A DNA stretch of 64,000 bases from Cunninghamia lanceolata (taxonomy: Eukaryota; Streptophyta; Pinopsida; Cupressales; Cupressaceae): the NCBI GenBank assembly GCA_027924645.1, contig BSBN01001483.1, forward strand, positions 806,001 through 870,000, given 5' to 3'. Below are positions 46,670 through 58,338 of the stretch, piece after piece; position 1 is the stretch's first letter, and every line of letters starts with the position of its first letter. Made by a program: the position numbers and the translations under genes. The notes under the pieces are model-generated. The model did no database searches. It was given only the letters and a program-made list of their open reading frames with translations, and was not told the DNA's origin.

Positions 46670-48660
46670 TCTTGTCATCACTTTCTTCTCACTATCACTT
46701 CCTAGGAGAATATGAGTGTCCTGAAACTTGTAATTACTTTTTGAGTTTCATTATTCGGTGTTCTGAATCCCATCTCCCTTTACTAAGAAGTTATCAAATT
46801 TTAGTGAGTTCTCGTGCTTTGAGTAACTCTGATGTTTCAACATTGAAACCTGAATTCACTAACTTATTTGTCCTAGGAAGTTTTAGAATGAAACCATCTT
46901 TAGATCACATTCCCACCTTACCGATGACCTCTGAGACACAACCTAAACTCATGATTCTCTTAAGATAGACAACTCTGGGGCCCATGTTCCTAAGGCCTAA
47001 ATTTAAAAGCAAGATAGAGAGCTGGCTAGTTTCCAACAATTCTTGGGCACCGAACATTTGGTTGGAGAGGCCTTCCCTCTCATAGAGAATCTGAAAAGAT
47101 TGTTACTTGATGATCCACAATGTGTGGAAGTGTTATGAAGCCTAGCTCATATAGTGGATAATAACATTATGTCATCAACTAGCTACATGGAAGTCCTCAA
47201 CAACACATCCTCTCAAAACCAAATGGGGACACAAGTGTTGATACCCATGTTGACATCTTCTATTTCAATATTTACTTCTTCCATTGTCACCACCACTGCA
47301 TAGTTTGGTAACAATGCGAACACTAGTTCTAGGGTAACAAGTGGGAACCTTATAAACCAATATAGCTTTGTCCCACCTTCCTCTAGCCTCTAGTTTACCT
47401 ATCAAAACACTAACCCAAATGTTTCCCAATATGTTGTCAATCAGCCTCATCCATAATTCACTTACCAAAATGCCAACGACAATGATTCTCAACCTCTTTT
47501 ATCTACACTCCTTCATATTCTAGCCACTCTCAAACCACTCTACCTGTCGATCCTATAATCAAACAACTCTTGCAAATTGTCAACTCCCTGAAACAAAAAT
47601 TAGAAAACGCCAGTCAAATCCAATCCCAACCCACCATCCCATCCTATTACACTCAAATCCCATTATCAGTCACTATGCTAAAAACACTAATGCTTGATAA
47701 ATTTAAAGCACCATGTTTTGAGAGATGCATTGGAAAAGGAGACCCTAATAACCATGTGTCAGCCTTTACCACATTGTGTAGTGACTTTATTTTCGAAGAT
47801 GCTCTCCTAGCTAAGCTCTTTCCTTAGTGGCTAAAAGACACGGCCTTGGATTGGTTTTCCTTGTTACCTGATAACTCAATTCATTCTTTTCAACAACTCA
47901 TCAATCAATTTCTTCAACATTTCAAAGCCACACATTGGACCTCAAGTCACATTCACCAATTTGGTTAATTGTAAGCAAGGAGTGAAAGTGAAAGTGATTG
48001 ACTTCATAGGGAATTACCAAGCCTTCTCTCAAATCTCATATTCTCTTCCAGATGCTAATGTGCAAAGGGCTTTCATCAGAAACTTGAAGCCACACATATG
48101 TGAAAAAATATTATTGATGTGCTATCCTTCATTCATGCATCTTTGTACAACTCTCTGTGACTACTAATTATCAGTTAGCTAGTTTGAGGGCTCTTCCTTG
48201 TTGGCTTCTATTGGCCAGTCTGAAGTCACTGCCTCACAATAGCAATCATTTAAGAAATAGTTTTTCTATCAAAATTCACTCTCACTCTTCCAACAATATT
48301 CAATCACAAGTTGGGTTCGCAACAACTTCTACTGTGGCTCCCTATAAGCTTAGACCAAAGTATTGACACTTTTCTCATTTTTCTAAATCTCTCCATTCCA
48401 TAATGATGTAGATTCTTAACAAAAATCTCATCTAAATTCCACCCATTCACCTTGTTGACACTACCAAACTACTACCTCCTTCTTATGACATGAAGGCCTT
48501 TTGTCAATATCACCAAACACCAGGACATGATACCGAGTGATGCTGTGTCTTAAGCATAAAGTACAAGACCTCATCAAATCTAATGTTACTCAGGTGGCTG
48601 CTGAGAATGACAAAGGAAATAAATCCATATCTCCACCTAATTAACACTTGTAAATTTACA
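46670..48660 (+). pseudogene. T2 gag
   Basis: The capsid-like core spans about 47570-48170 in several frames: MLDKFKAPCFERCIGKGDPNNHVSAF, TLCSDFIFEDALLAKLFP, LKDTALDWFSLLPDNSIHSFQQLINQF and a CKQGVKVKVIDFI segment are a clear Retrotrans_gag pattern. Near 48497-48541 a FCQYHQTPGHDTE*C segment is a CX2HX4HX4C-type zinc motif, as used in Tat-like gags in place of CCHC. The N-terminal part (46670-47500) is poorly preserved. Frame changes and stops occur every 100-250 bases. Confidence 0.72.
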
Positions 48661-48777
48661 CAAATATGTTGCCCTACCATTTGGCTAACCTTGTGGAACC
48701 ATCTGTCGATAGAGTACCTACTTCTATAACTTCTAATCACTAAGACAAAAATGTAAACAACCTAGTTTCCATGGTAG

Positions 48778-49177
48778 ATGCTCGGCCTCGCCAAGAATGA
48801 TTTGAACTTGATCCAACCATCTCCTTCACCCACCTTAATGTCTCTATTCATGCACTTGCCATTCCTCTTTATATTACTTCCAAGATTAACCAAAAAACCC
48901 ACAAGGGGAGTACTCGTTGATCTTGTATGTTTGGAAAATATAGTTACAAAAAATTTCCTCTATGTACATGAGTTATACCAAGACAAGTATGAGAAATCAG
49001 AAATCTTAGTGAGAGCACATGATGGTTCTACCTATCCTACTCTCGGTGCCTTGACCCTCTCTATCCATGTCGAACTAAAAGTCCTAGATGTGTCTTTTGC
49101 CATAATTCCAACTTTAGACTAATTTTGTGTGAAGTTGGGTCATCCATGGCTCACTTCCATGAGGAAGGTCCTATTGA
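48778..49177 (+). pseudogene. T2 protease, truncated
   Basis: The frame encodes GVLVDLVCLENIVTKNFLY, where a protease DxGxSxNIV pattern is expected, then a VRAHDGSTYPTLGALTL segment and VKLGHPWLTSM, the last like the LGxPWL end of plant gypsy proteases. The key Gly and Ser of the active site are not visible. The element stops at about 49177, where sequence shared with the 56-kb region (G5 side) begins. No T2 RT or integrase is found in the window. Confidence 0.6.
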
Positions 49178-49340
49178 TCATGATGTTACGCATAAGCAAA
49201 CATGAAATAAAAGTTATGCAACAACCTTTATTTATCTTGAAAGATACGATGAATTCAAAGAATTCATGATCCCAAGTCTCTGTTGATTAGTTCATAATCT
49301 ACTGACGTTACTAAGTGGTTGATGTGCATTGCTATTTTCG
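49178..49340 (-). repeat. G5 3' LTR remnant (tentative)
   Basis: From TGATGTTACGC onward, landmarks CTTGAAAGATA, ATCCCAAGTCT and TTCAAGGGGTCTTAC recur in the same order at 55930-56095. The similarity is weak elsewhere, so the edges are uncertain. Confidence 0.35.
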
Positions 49341-50300
49341 ATTCAAGGGGTCTTACATTTGTTTATCAGTAGGATTCTATTTCCTAGAATTTTTGAAATT
49401 TAAAAGGGACCTATCCAGAGTTTATCAAACTTACCATGATCTCCTTTCTTCTCATGAGCTTTGTCCCACATCAGGACCAGATCTGAGATTCTATAGGCCT
49501 TAACGCTGGCTCTTTTGTCAAACCAAACCTGATGTTTAGCAAATTGATCTATTGCTTTACTTCTTTTTTCTTCTAGGTGCATCAGCTGAAGCAACCTAAC
49601 TTCTTGTTTATTATCTATGCCTAGGTATTCTTGTGCAAACTGTAGGGTAGGAATCTTTAAGTTAATAGGGAGGATGGGATCCACCCCATATACTAAGTGA
49701 AAAGGTGAATTTCCTAATGCAGCTTTCATCCTGGTTCTATCTACCCATAAGGCATACTTCAATAGGGTGTTCCACTCCATTGGGTTCTTTTCTATCAATT
49801 TCTTTATGATATTCAATAAATTTTTATTTGTAGATTCTGCTAATCCATTCCCTTGGGCATAATAATTTAAGGAGAATTTCAAGATGATTCCATGATCAAA
49901 TGCCCATCCTGACAGTCTTATGGAAGCAAAAGTAGACCCATTATCACATACCAAAGCATAGGGAACTCCATACCTGGTGACTATATTGCTTTCCAAGAAC
50001 TTGATGACATCCTCAACATTACATGTTTTGCTACTGACAGCTTTAGTCCACCTGGTATAGTAATTAGTAATAGTTAAAACATACCTGTGGCCTGAGGATG
50101 ATGGAGGATTGATTGGTCCTATGAAGTCCATTCCCCATTGAGCAAATGGGCGCATCTCCATCACTGGCTGTAAAGGTTGAGCAGCATATCTTTCTTTTTT
50201 CGTAGCAACCTGACACATATGATAACTTTTAATGTGTTCAGTAGTATCTTTGAAAATTGTGGGCCAATAATATCCTACCTTGAGGATAGCATGAGTGGTC
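49341..50300 (-). pseudogene. G5 integrase, downstream copy (includes C-terminus)
   Basis: The ORF at 49400-50218 (272 codons) encodes a gypsy integrase from the end of the zinc region to the GPF motif. The zinc region has SYHMC where the pattern needs CxxC, so one Cys is lost. The core shows VLTITNYYTRW, where the first catalytic Asp is replaced by Asn, then ALVCDNGSTF (second Asp present) and GNGLAESTNKN (Glu present). KLWIGPF near 49410 begins the C-terminal GPY/F module and stops at a TAA, after which related codons continue for about 20 residues. The Asp-to-Asn change is also in the other copy, so it predates the duplication. Confidence 0.85.
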
Positions 50301-51441
50301 GCTAAGGATTATCCATGTGCAGTCCCAAACTTATCATGCAATTCTGATAGCACCTTATCTGCTTCTGGCCTTTCTAGGCACCTTAGGTATATCCCCTCAT
50401 AATTCTTCTTAAAAAGGAGTCCTTTTATCATGTATTTTTGTGATTTTATCTTTAAGGCTCTCCTTTGTGAGGCTTGCAATCTTGGAGGACATCTCCCAAT
50501 GATTAAGATGTGCCTAATATCTAAATACCATTCTCCATCTTCCTTTGCGTTTATAACATATTGCTGGCTCATGATATTAGGATCAATCTCTGATATCATC
50601 TAGCTCAGTGCTTGTCCTCTTAGTAACTTCATAGGTGTAATGTCCATATCATATTCCTAAAGGACAGTGATCCATTTAGCTCTCTTCTCACCTGGTTCAC
50701 TTTGCATTCTACATCAGGTACTACAACTATCACCTTACTCCTCAGGATATAGTGTCTAAACTTCTTAACTCCTTGAACTAGAGCAAGTGCCTGCCTTTCA
50801 ACGTCCATATACCTGAGCTCTGCATCCCTAAAAGGGAAGCTCATGAAGTCTATAGGCTTTTCTTATTTTTATTTATTTATTTGTGTCAATACTACTACAG
50901 AAGTGTGCTCTGAAGCAAATGAGAAAATATAAAAGTCTTTGGTATAATCTAGATTGATCAGAACTGGAGCATTGTATATAGCTTTCTTAATATCTTCAAA
51001 AGCTGCTCTAGCTTCTGGTGTCCACTCAATTTTGGCATCTTTTTTCAGCATAGCATTCAAGGGTCTGACAATCTCTGCAAAGCCAACAATAAATTTTCTA
51101 ACAAAATTAATCTTACCAAAGTAAGATTTGAGCTCTTTCTTGCTTCCAGGAAGTTGTATCTTCATGATTGATTCCACCCTATTAGGATTAATGATGATCC
51201 CATTTTCTGTTATTAGGTGGCCTAATAATTTCCATGTGGTTACCCCAAATATGCACTTCTTGGGGTTTAGGTGGCCTAATAATTTCTTAGGTCCTCTATA
51301 TGGTTTCCTCTCTCAGAAAAAACTATTAAGTCATCCATGTATATGACTATGCACTTACCAATCAATCCTCTGAAGGCTATGTCCATCACTCGCTGGAATG
51401 TGGCTCTAGCATTTATTAACCCAAACAGCATGCGCCTATAA
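49678..51441 (-). repeat. G5 pol tandem duplication, copy 1 (1764 bp)
   Basis: From GATCCACCCCATATAC to the GCGCCTATAAG end, this block is nearly identical to 51442-53223. It lacks about 16 bases (AGAAGCATTTTGACTG) near 50715 and differs by a 3-base indel near 50420. At 51441/51442 the RT of copy 1 is joined to the integrase of copy 2. Confidence 0.93.
50301..51441 (-). pseudogene. G5 copy 1: RT tail and degenerate RNase H with linker to integrase
   Basis: The RT catalytic box YMDDL lies at 51328-51342, followed by an RT thumb that has lost about 20 codons (RNYLGHLNPKK in place of a longer segment; copy 2 has the same loss). RNase H (about 50629-51010) has DFYIFSFASEHTS where the first catalytic Asp should be, keeps the Glu in DVERQALALV, and is shifted by the 16-base deletion. 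The linker and the start of the integrase zinc domain (50309-50599) follow. Confidence 0.82.
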
Positions 51442-53223
51442 GATCCACCCCATATACTAAGTGAAAAGGTGAATTTCCTAATGCAGCTTTCATCTTGGTT
51501 GTATCTACCCATAAGGCATACTTCAATAGGGTGTTCCACTCCCTTGGGTTCTTTTCTATTAATTTCTTTATGATATTCAGTAAATTTTTATTTGTGGATT
51601 CTGCTAATCCATTCCCTTGGGCATAATAATTTAAGGAGAATTTCAAGATGATTCCATGATCAAATGCTCATCTTGACAGTCTTATGGAAGCAAAAGTAGA
51701 CCCATTATCACATACCAAAGCATAGGGAACTCCATACCTGGTGACTATATTGCTTTCCAAGAACTTGATGACATCCTCAACATTACATGTTTTGCTACTA
51801 ACAGCTTTAGTCCACCTAGTATAGTAATTAGTAATAGTTAAAACATACCTGTGGCCTGAGGGTGATGGAGGATTGATTGGTCCTATGAAGTCCATTCCCC
51901 ATTGAGAAAATGGGCGCATCTCCATCACTGGCTGTAAAGGTTGAGCAGCATATCTTTCTTTTTTTGCAGCAACCTGACACATATGATAACTTTTAATGTG
52001 TTCAGTAGTATCTTTGAAAATTGTGGGCCAATAATATCCTACCTTGAGGATAGCATGAGTGGTCACTAAGGATTATCCATGTGCAGTCCCAAACTTATCA
52101 TGCAATTCTGATAGCACCTTATCTGCTTCTGGCCTTTCTAGGCACCTTAGGTATATCCCCTCATAATTCTTCTTAAAAAGGAATCCTCCTTTTATCATGT
52201 ATTTCTGTGATTTTATCTTTAAGGCTCTTCTTTGTGAGGCTTGCAATCTTGGAGGACATCTCCCAGTGATTAAGATGTGCCTAATATCTAAATACCATTC
52301 TCCATCTTCCTTTGCGTTTATAACATATTGCTGGCTCATAATATTAGGATCAATCTCTGATATCATCTAGCTTAGTGCTTGTCCTCTTACTAACTTCATA
52401 GGTGTAATGTCCATATCATATTCTTAAAGGACAGTGATCCATTTAGCTCTCTTCTCACCTGGTTCACTTTGCATTAGAAGCATTTTGACTGCTACATCAG
52501 GTACTACAACTATCACCTTACTCCTCAGGATATAGTGTCTAAACTTCTTAACTCCTTGAACTAGAGCAAGTGCCTACCCTTCAACGTCCATATACCTAAG
52601 CTCTGCATCCCTAAAAGGGAAGCTCATGAAGGCTATAGGCTTTTCTTATTTTTATTTATTTATTTGTGTCAATACTGCTGCAGAAGTGTGCTCTGAAGCA
52701 AATGAGTAAATATAAAAGTCTTTGGTATAATCTAGATTGATCAAAACTGGAGCATTGGATATAGCCTTCTTAATATCTTCAAAAGCTGCTCTAGCTTCTA
52801 GTGTCCACTCAATTTTGGCATCTTTTTTCAGTATAGCATTCAAGTGTCTGACAATCTCTGCAAAGCCAGTAATAAATTTTCTAACAAAATTAATCTTACC
52901 AAAGTAAGATTTAAGCTCTTTCTTGCTTCCAAGAAGTTGTATCTTCATGATTGATTCCACCCTATTAGGATTAATGATGATCCCATTTTCTGTTATCAGG
53001 TGGCCTAATAATTTCCATGTGGTTACCCCAAATATGCACTTCTTGGGGTTTAGGTGGCCTAATAATTTCTTAGGTCCTCTATATGGTTTCCTCTCTCAGA
53101 AAAAACTATTAAGTCATCCATGTATATGACTATGCACTTACCAATCAAGCCTCTGAAGGCTATGTCCATCGCTCGCTGGAATGTGGCTCTAGCATTTATT
53201 AACCCAAACAGCATGCGCCTATA
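51442..53223 (-). repeat. G5 pol tandem duplication, copy 2 (1782 bp)
   Basis: This is the upstream partner of the tandem pair. It holds the first part of an integrase (51442-52070, with the same TNYYTRW and SYHMC changes), the linker (52073-52366), the degenerate RNase H (52440-52870, YIYSFASEHTSAA) and the end of RT with YMDDL at 53110-53124. The integrase is cut after GNSPFHLVYGVD by the duplication junction. Confidence 0.93.
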
Positions 53224-53620
53224 AGAAAATATCCCGCACTTCATAGTGAATGTAGTTTTCAATCTATCTATTTTGTCAACCATCACCTGGTTATAACCTG
53301 AAAAATCATCCAGAAAGGACATCATCTTGGCACCATTCACAATCTGCAGGACCTCATCCAAAGAAGGCAAAGGATAATTATCCTTCTCAAAAGCTCTGTT
53401 TAAGTTCCTAAATTCTACACACAATCTGATATCACCATTCTTTTTTCTTACTGGAACTAGATTAGCCACCCATATGGAATGCCTCATGGGAAATATGATC
53501 TCGACATTCAATAGTTTCTTAACTTCCTCAAAAATGATAGGTTCCAGCAAAGCGTTGACAAGTCTTTGCTTCTGTCTAAAGGGCTTGGGATCCGGCTTCA
53601 AAGGTATGGTATGGGTTATG
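52961..53620 (-). pseudogene. G5 reverse transcriptase
   Basis: An open frame (53059-53601) encodes the fingers and palm of a gypsy RT: KPFRQKQRLVNALLEP, WVANLVPVRKKNGDIRLC, FLDDFSGYNQV and the YMDDL box. The catalytic acids are present. The thumb is shortened, as in copy 1. The domain is preceded, not only followed, by an RNase H, and a frameshift lies between 53602 and 53950. Confidence 0.88.
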
Positions 53621-53944
53621 ATAGATGTCTAGTAGGTTTTCAACTCATCATATGTCCAAGCAATGACATGGATGTAGTCTTTAAGCGCTTGAGTTATTCC
53701 TTCCAACTCTTCTTCTGTGCAAACCTTGCCAATCAGGACATTTCTTTTTTCATCACCAGGTCCTACATTGACTTGTGAATATTCTCCTCCATCTGCTTTT
53801 GGAAGATCTTTCTATTTTAGCATGTTGTCTAGATCAAATGCTCTTTCAATCTCTATCATTCCCTTGGAAATCTTGTTACTAGGCAATTCCATGATTTCTT
53901 CTTCTTCCCAGATGTGGTCCTTCACATTCTTTTCATCAATGACC

Positions 53945-54560
53945 TATGTGTATTGGAAATGAAGTCTAGAATATGCTGATCATCATCAAATACTTGGAGG
54001 TTAGTCACATTATCAAGCACAGATGGCACTAATACTAGTTCTACTGAGAATATCTTTAAACCAGATATGGATAGTGGTTCCAAGGTGCTAGCAGCTTGGG
54101 CTAGGGCATCTGCCCTATGATTTTGTTCTCTGGGTACATGGGTGATGTTGAATGCATCAAAATCTTCTATCAAGTCCCACACCCTATGTCTATAATTGGA
54201 TAGCTTCTTGTAATTACAAGAGTATATACCTCTTACCTACCTGACAACCAATTCTGAGTCTCCATAGACATGTAGAATTTTCACTTTCTTCCTAAGAGAA
54301 AATAATATCCCATGAATTAGAGCTTCATACTCTGTCACATTGTTCATGTAGGGGAATTGCAATATGTATGTTTCTAAGTAGGATTTTCTAGATGGATCAA
54401 TAAGATCTATCCCTACTTTAGCTCCTTGTTTTGACTTGGATCCATCAAATCTAAGGATCCATGGCTTACCTTCAATCAAAGGCTTATCTAAACCTTCCTT
54501 TTTCTTTCTAGCTCTGGTAGCTACACCACTTGATATCCTTTTTAATTTTGGTGTCTCAGC
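53945..54560 (-). pseudogene. G5 RNase H upstream of RT
   Basis: The two pieces (54237-54560 and 53945-54236) lie in one frame with one TAG between them. They carry ILRFDGSKSKQGA (Asp), NNVTEYEALIHG (Glu), VYGDSELVVR (Asp) and NHRADALAQAAS (Asp). All four acids of a type I RNase H active site are present, in contrast to the RNase H after RT. This is the plant Ty3/gypsy additional RNase H type (Pfam RVT_3-like), which would remove RNA from the RNA/DNA hybrid. It ends with STLEPLSISGL and a segment leading to RT. Confidence 0.85.
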
Positions 54561-55400
54561 TTTCTCAAACTTTACCTCATCTATCTTATGTGAAGATGAT
54601 ATCTCTTCTTTCTTTTTTCCATCAGAAGGAAAATCTTCTGGACTAGGTAACATCTGTCTTCTCAGAATATGTAAACATAGTGAACAAGCAGTTTTTGAAT
54701 GAGGTGCTTCATGTAACCTGCACCACCCCTCAATCAGGGCATCTTGTGGAGATCTCTATTGCTGTATCATCTTTTGGATTTCTTTTGATAAAAACTCCTC
54801 AAATTTGGACGAGTTACTACCCCTATCTTCATCAGATAACTCATAATTTGATTCTACCAAACAATCACTCCCTGGGATGATTCTCTTGTTTCTTTTAACG
54901 TTACTTTTGTTACATACCAAAATCTCATCTGTCATCTGAATAAGATCTGTATCCTGATCTGTTCCTTCCCTTGTTCTTGTAGATGGCAAACAAAAATTAG
55001 TGTCACTATCATTATCTGCAGAACTTATCTCTGATGATGATGATGCTGCCTCACTACATGCTTGCTCCATGTCTATGTAGGCATCACAAGTCTTTTTAGA
55101 ATGAGGTTCATCATGCAACCTGCACCATCCATCAATCAGAATATCATGAACAGGAATGTTTAACAATTGACATCATTTCACCTACCTGGACAGGTGCATC
55201 TCAAAAGTCTCAAAATGATCTATATCTATTTCATTTTCAAGATTACAATCAGATTCTACAATTACTTTATCATCCTTAGGGTCATCATCATGACGATGAA
55301 CATCATACATCAGGATTTCTTCTATCCTGATGGTCTAGGGTCTAATGGAGTAAACTTTGGGTTCTACATCCACATACATGATCTCGTTGGTTTTGTTATA
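54561..55400 (-). pseudogene. G5 linker between protease and RNase H with two Cys/His motifs
   Basis: One frame (55166 leftwards) encodes WCRLHDEPHSKKTC near 55095-55140 and, about 130 residues later, WCRLHEAPHSKTACSLC near 54690-54735. Both fit C-x2-H-x3-H-x4-C. Between them is an acidic Ser/Glu-rich stretch. A related motif stands at the same place in G6 (RCRVHDRQHSEESCEIC) and a similar one is in the G6 gag. A zinc-binding, nucleic-acid-contacting role is inferred from the spacing only. Confidence 0.65.
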
Positions 55401-55925
55401 TTCAGTGATCATGTGTTTCATGCTGGGTTTTGCATCTATTCTTATTTGATTTGGTATACCCTTCCAAGGTAGCCACATGTGACTGAAATCAATTCACATG
55501 TACCCATTAAGGGTTTTTGACTAGTCCCTACTAAGTAGCATCCCATACGTATCAGGTATATCAACTATCTAAATGTCAATATAGTACTAAATTCTGGGAT
55601 TTGATGCCAGCTGCATATGAATGTGAGTTAGTTCTCCTACCACACTCACCTCTATTTTGTCTAATTGTGTCATTTTCTTTAATTACTTAGCAGGATGTAA
55701 CCCAGAGCATATGGATAGGGGCATTACATTGGTAGATGCTCTTGAATCTACTAAGCAGTTGTGCAAATTTTTACCAAACATCCTTATGGTAAGGAGAAAA
55801 GGAGGTGACTTGCTTTTGTCTTTGTACAGGGTCATGTGGGAGGTCTCTGCAGCTTGAACAATAGCTGGCACTTTGTGTTTAACATTAACATCCCTAGCAG
55901 TATGGTCTTTACTGTTAGTGATTGT
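55401..55925 (-). pseudogene. G5 aspartic protease
   Basis: NCLVDSRASTNVMPLSIC (about 55700-55760) is a retropepsin active-site loop with Gly changed to Arg (DSR for DSG). The downstream GMLLSRD*SKTLNGYM segment and SHMWLPWKGIPNQIRI repeat the order seen in G6. Stops break the frame. Upstream of 55880 the coding sequence ends and no gag is found. Confidence 0.8.
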
Positions 55926-57195
55926 TTTGATGCAATCACAACAGTAAGTTAAAATTCACATATAATGAACTGAAACTATACTTGAAAGATAAGACGGAAT
56001 CACTTAAGATTCAACTAATCCCAAGTCTACAATGGTTCGGTTGGTCAAGTTCAGTTGGTCAATGTGAAGCTGCAATGTTCAAGGGGTCTTACGTAGCTTA
56101 GGGTTTGTTTGTGGTTTACTAGACCAAGATTATGCAAAAAAGATCATAGACATCAACAAGTATTTTTTTCATTTGCATACAAGTGTTACTGTGCTACAAA
56201 TTTTAGGTGGTTTTCTTGAATTATTGCAGCTTTCTCCTTTATACATTTATGAAAATTGTCTACCTTAAACTCTGTTATGCATGCTACTTCAAATTTTGAG
56301 ACAATTTCCTTTTGATTTCTACGTTTTCAGCTAAATATTTCAGATGGGTTGGGAAAAGTTAGAAAGATCTAATCTACACCTCATTTACTCTACCAAAGGA
56401 TCTAATTGTTCTATTATGCACTATGTAAATACTACAGTAATTTGATCAAATCCACAGTGAAAACCTTAAATGCAAGTCCTGAGCATTTTCACAAACATAC
56501 ATTTAAAATTGCAAGCTCTCAAAGAAAATATTTCAAAACACAAAGAAGAGTAGGAGAACACTCAGAAGATAGATGCAGAACTCTAGATTCTATTGTATTA
56601 GAAACAAATAGTCATACATGATTTACAATGTAGGAATGACTCTTAGTTTCATTGATCAAACTACAGAGAACTTACAAGCTTTACAGATACAGTAAGGAAG
56701 CCATACATTCCATGCACACCTTACTGCAGACAACAGGCGACCTCCTTCTTCTACTTCTAATCTAAACTAAGCTAACTTGTTGTATGTTCCTAAAAAATTT
56801 CTTGTGTAGCCCCTGTGTTTTCCTAAAATCCCTGTTGTAAAGTATTACAGTGTAGAGAAGCACAATATAAAAGACTTTCTGATTGTCCTCACTACAGGAA
56901 AAAAACCTAACTAAACCCCTGGTTCAAACCCTTGGTTACAACAATAAATGCAAGTGAACCAGTTCTCCAAAATATCTCTGAGCAATGTCAAATCTGGGTG
57001 AAATATTGCCCCTTCTGAGAAACTCTAGCAGCTCAGCAATAACTTTTGTTCGTCTATTGAAATAACACCTTTAGCTGCAATCTTGTCCTCCATTTGAATG
57101 TCCTTGACTTCCTTGCACTTTGTCTTTACTTCTGGTTCCTGAGATTAGATTTTCTTCCTCCATGATGTCACTGTGATGAAGTTCCAGCTGCTTCC
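55926..57195 (-). other. Unresolved LTR-like stretch between G5 and G6
   Basis: No domain is seen on either strand. The left edge shares TGATG..., CTTGAAAGATA, ATCCCAAGTCT and TTCAAGGGGTCTTAC with 49178-49360. It could be the G5 5' LTR, the G6 3' LTR, or a mixture. A TATAAAAG on the plus strand at about 56866 is the only promoter-like motif, and its strand does not fit a minus-strand element. Confidence 0.35.
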
Positions 57196-57700
57196 TCAAC
57201 TGCAAGCCAATGAATAGGGAGTTCCAAACCTGGTGATGATGTTTTCTTCTAGGAACTTGATAACTACCTCAGTTGTGGAAAATTTGCAGCAGGTGGCCTC
57301 AGTCCACCTTGTACAGTAGTCTATTACCATCAGTATAAATTTGTGTCTAGCAGAAGATGGGGGATTGATGACTCCAATAAAATCCAAGCCCCACTATGCA
57401 AACGGTCTGGATTCAATCATAGGTTGTAGTGGATTGACCTGATTTCTCCCTTTATCTACTACAGTCTGACAGGTGTGGCAACTTCTAATGTGACTCTTGG
57501 TGTCTTTGAACATTGTGGGCCAGTAATAGCCTGCCCTTAGTATTTTGTGTGTTGTAGCTAGATGGGAACCATGGCCGGTTCCGTACTTGTCTTGTAGTTC
57601 TGTCAACACTTTATCAGCTTCAGCTCTATTTATGCATCTCAGATAAATTCCATCATGGTTCCTCCTGAATAGAAGACCTCCTTGCACCATATATTTTTGT
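57196..57700 (-). pseudogene. G6 integrase, truncated
   Basis: The zinc domain is well kept (HLATTHKILRAGYYWP, then SCHTCQ, about 57470-57560). The core starts LDFIGVINPPSSARHKF and keeps the first catalytic Asp in VIDYCTRW, unlike G5. It breaks after FGTPYSLAC, just before the second Asp motif, where unrelated sequence begins. A TAG splits the frame at about 57391. Confidence 0.85.
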
Positions 57701-58326
57701 GCCTTAATCTTTAGAGCTCTCTTCTGAGAAGCTTTCATCCTATTTGGGTACTTTCCAGCTATCAAGAAGGTGTTTAAATCATCATACCAGCCTGATGCGC
57801 TCTGGGAATTCAATACATATTGCTGTTTTATCAAATCTGGATCCATATTTTCTATTGTCTGCACTAACGCTTGCCCTCTGACTAGCTTCATGGGAATAAT
57901 TTCCATGTCGAATTCTTGCAGCATGGTGATCCACTTGGCTCTTTTTTCTCCAGGCTCATTCTGCATCACCAACATTTTTACTGCTGCGTCTGGTACTATG
58001 GCCTTGATTTGGTTGCGCAGAATGTAGTGTCTAAATTTTTTAACAGCCTTTACTAATGCAAATGCTTGCCTCTCAATGTCTAGATACCTCAGCTGTGCAT
58101 CCTTCAGAGGCGCACTCATAAATGCTATGGGCCTCTCTTCATTATTTTCACCTTTCTGTGTCAAGGCAGCCGCGACTGAATGAGAAGATGCAAAGGAGTA
58201 GATGTAAAACGGGCCTGTGTAGTCTGGACTTGCCAATACAGGGGCATCAGAAATTGCCTCCTTGATATCTTCAAATGCAGCTCTGGCCACTGGCGTCCAT
58301 TCCATCTGTGCATCCTTCTTCAACAT
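57701..58326 (-). pseudogene. G6 degenerate RNase H after RT, with linker
   Basis: The domain order WTPVARAAFEDIK, PFYIYSFASSHSVAAALTQ, RPIAFMSAPL, LDIERQAFALVKAVKKFRHYI is that of the RNase H fused to gypsy RT. The first catalytic Asp is replaced (YSFAS where Y-x-D-A-S is usual) and the last Asp region reads VRGQALVQ. The Glu is kept. G5 shows the same first replacement, so the loss is a family trait, not a random hit. The fold may survive as a structural part of RT. Confidence 0.82.
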
Positions 58327-58338
58327 GGCATTTAATGG

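Larger units (their letters stand above)
49178..55925 (-). mobile_element. G5: Tat-like gypsy element, gag lost, pol partly duplicated
   Basis: Read from right to left, the order is protease (55683-55920), Cys/His motifs, RNase H (53945-54560), RT (from 53620), degenerate RNase H, integrase. A 1.78-kb block from RT to integrase occurs twice in tandem. Gag is absent: the protease is next to an LTR-like sequence at 55925. A stretch of about 110-180 bp is shared loosely between 49178-49360 and 55925-56100, which may be the two LTR edges. G6 is a relative with the same domain order. Confidence 0.75.
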
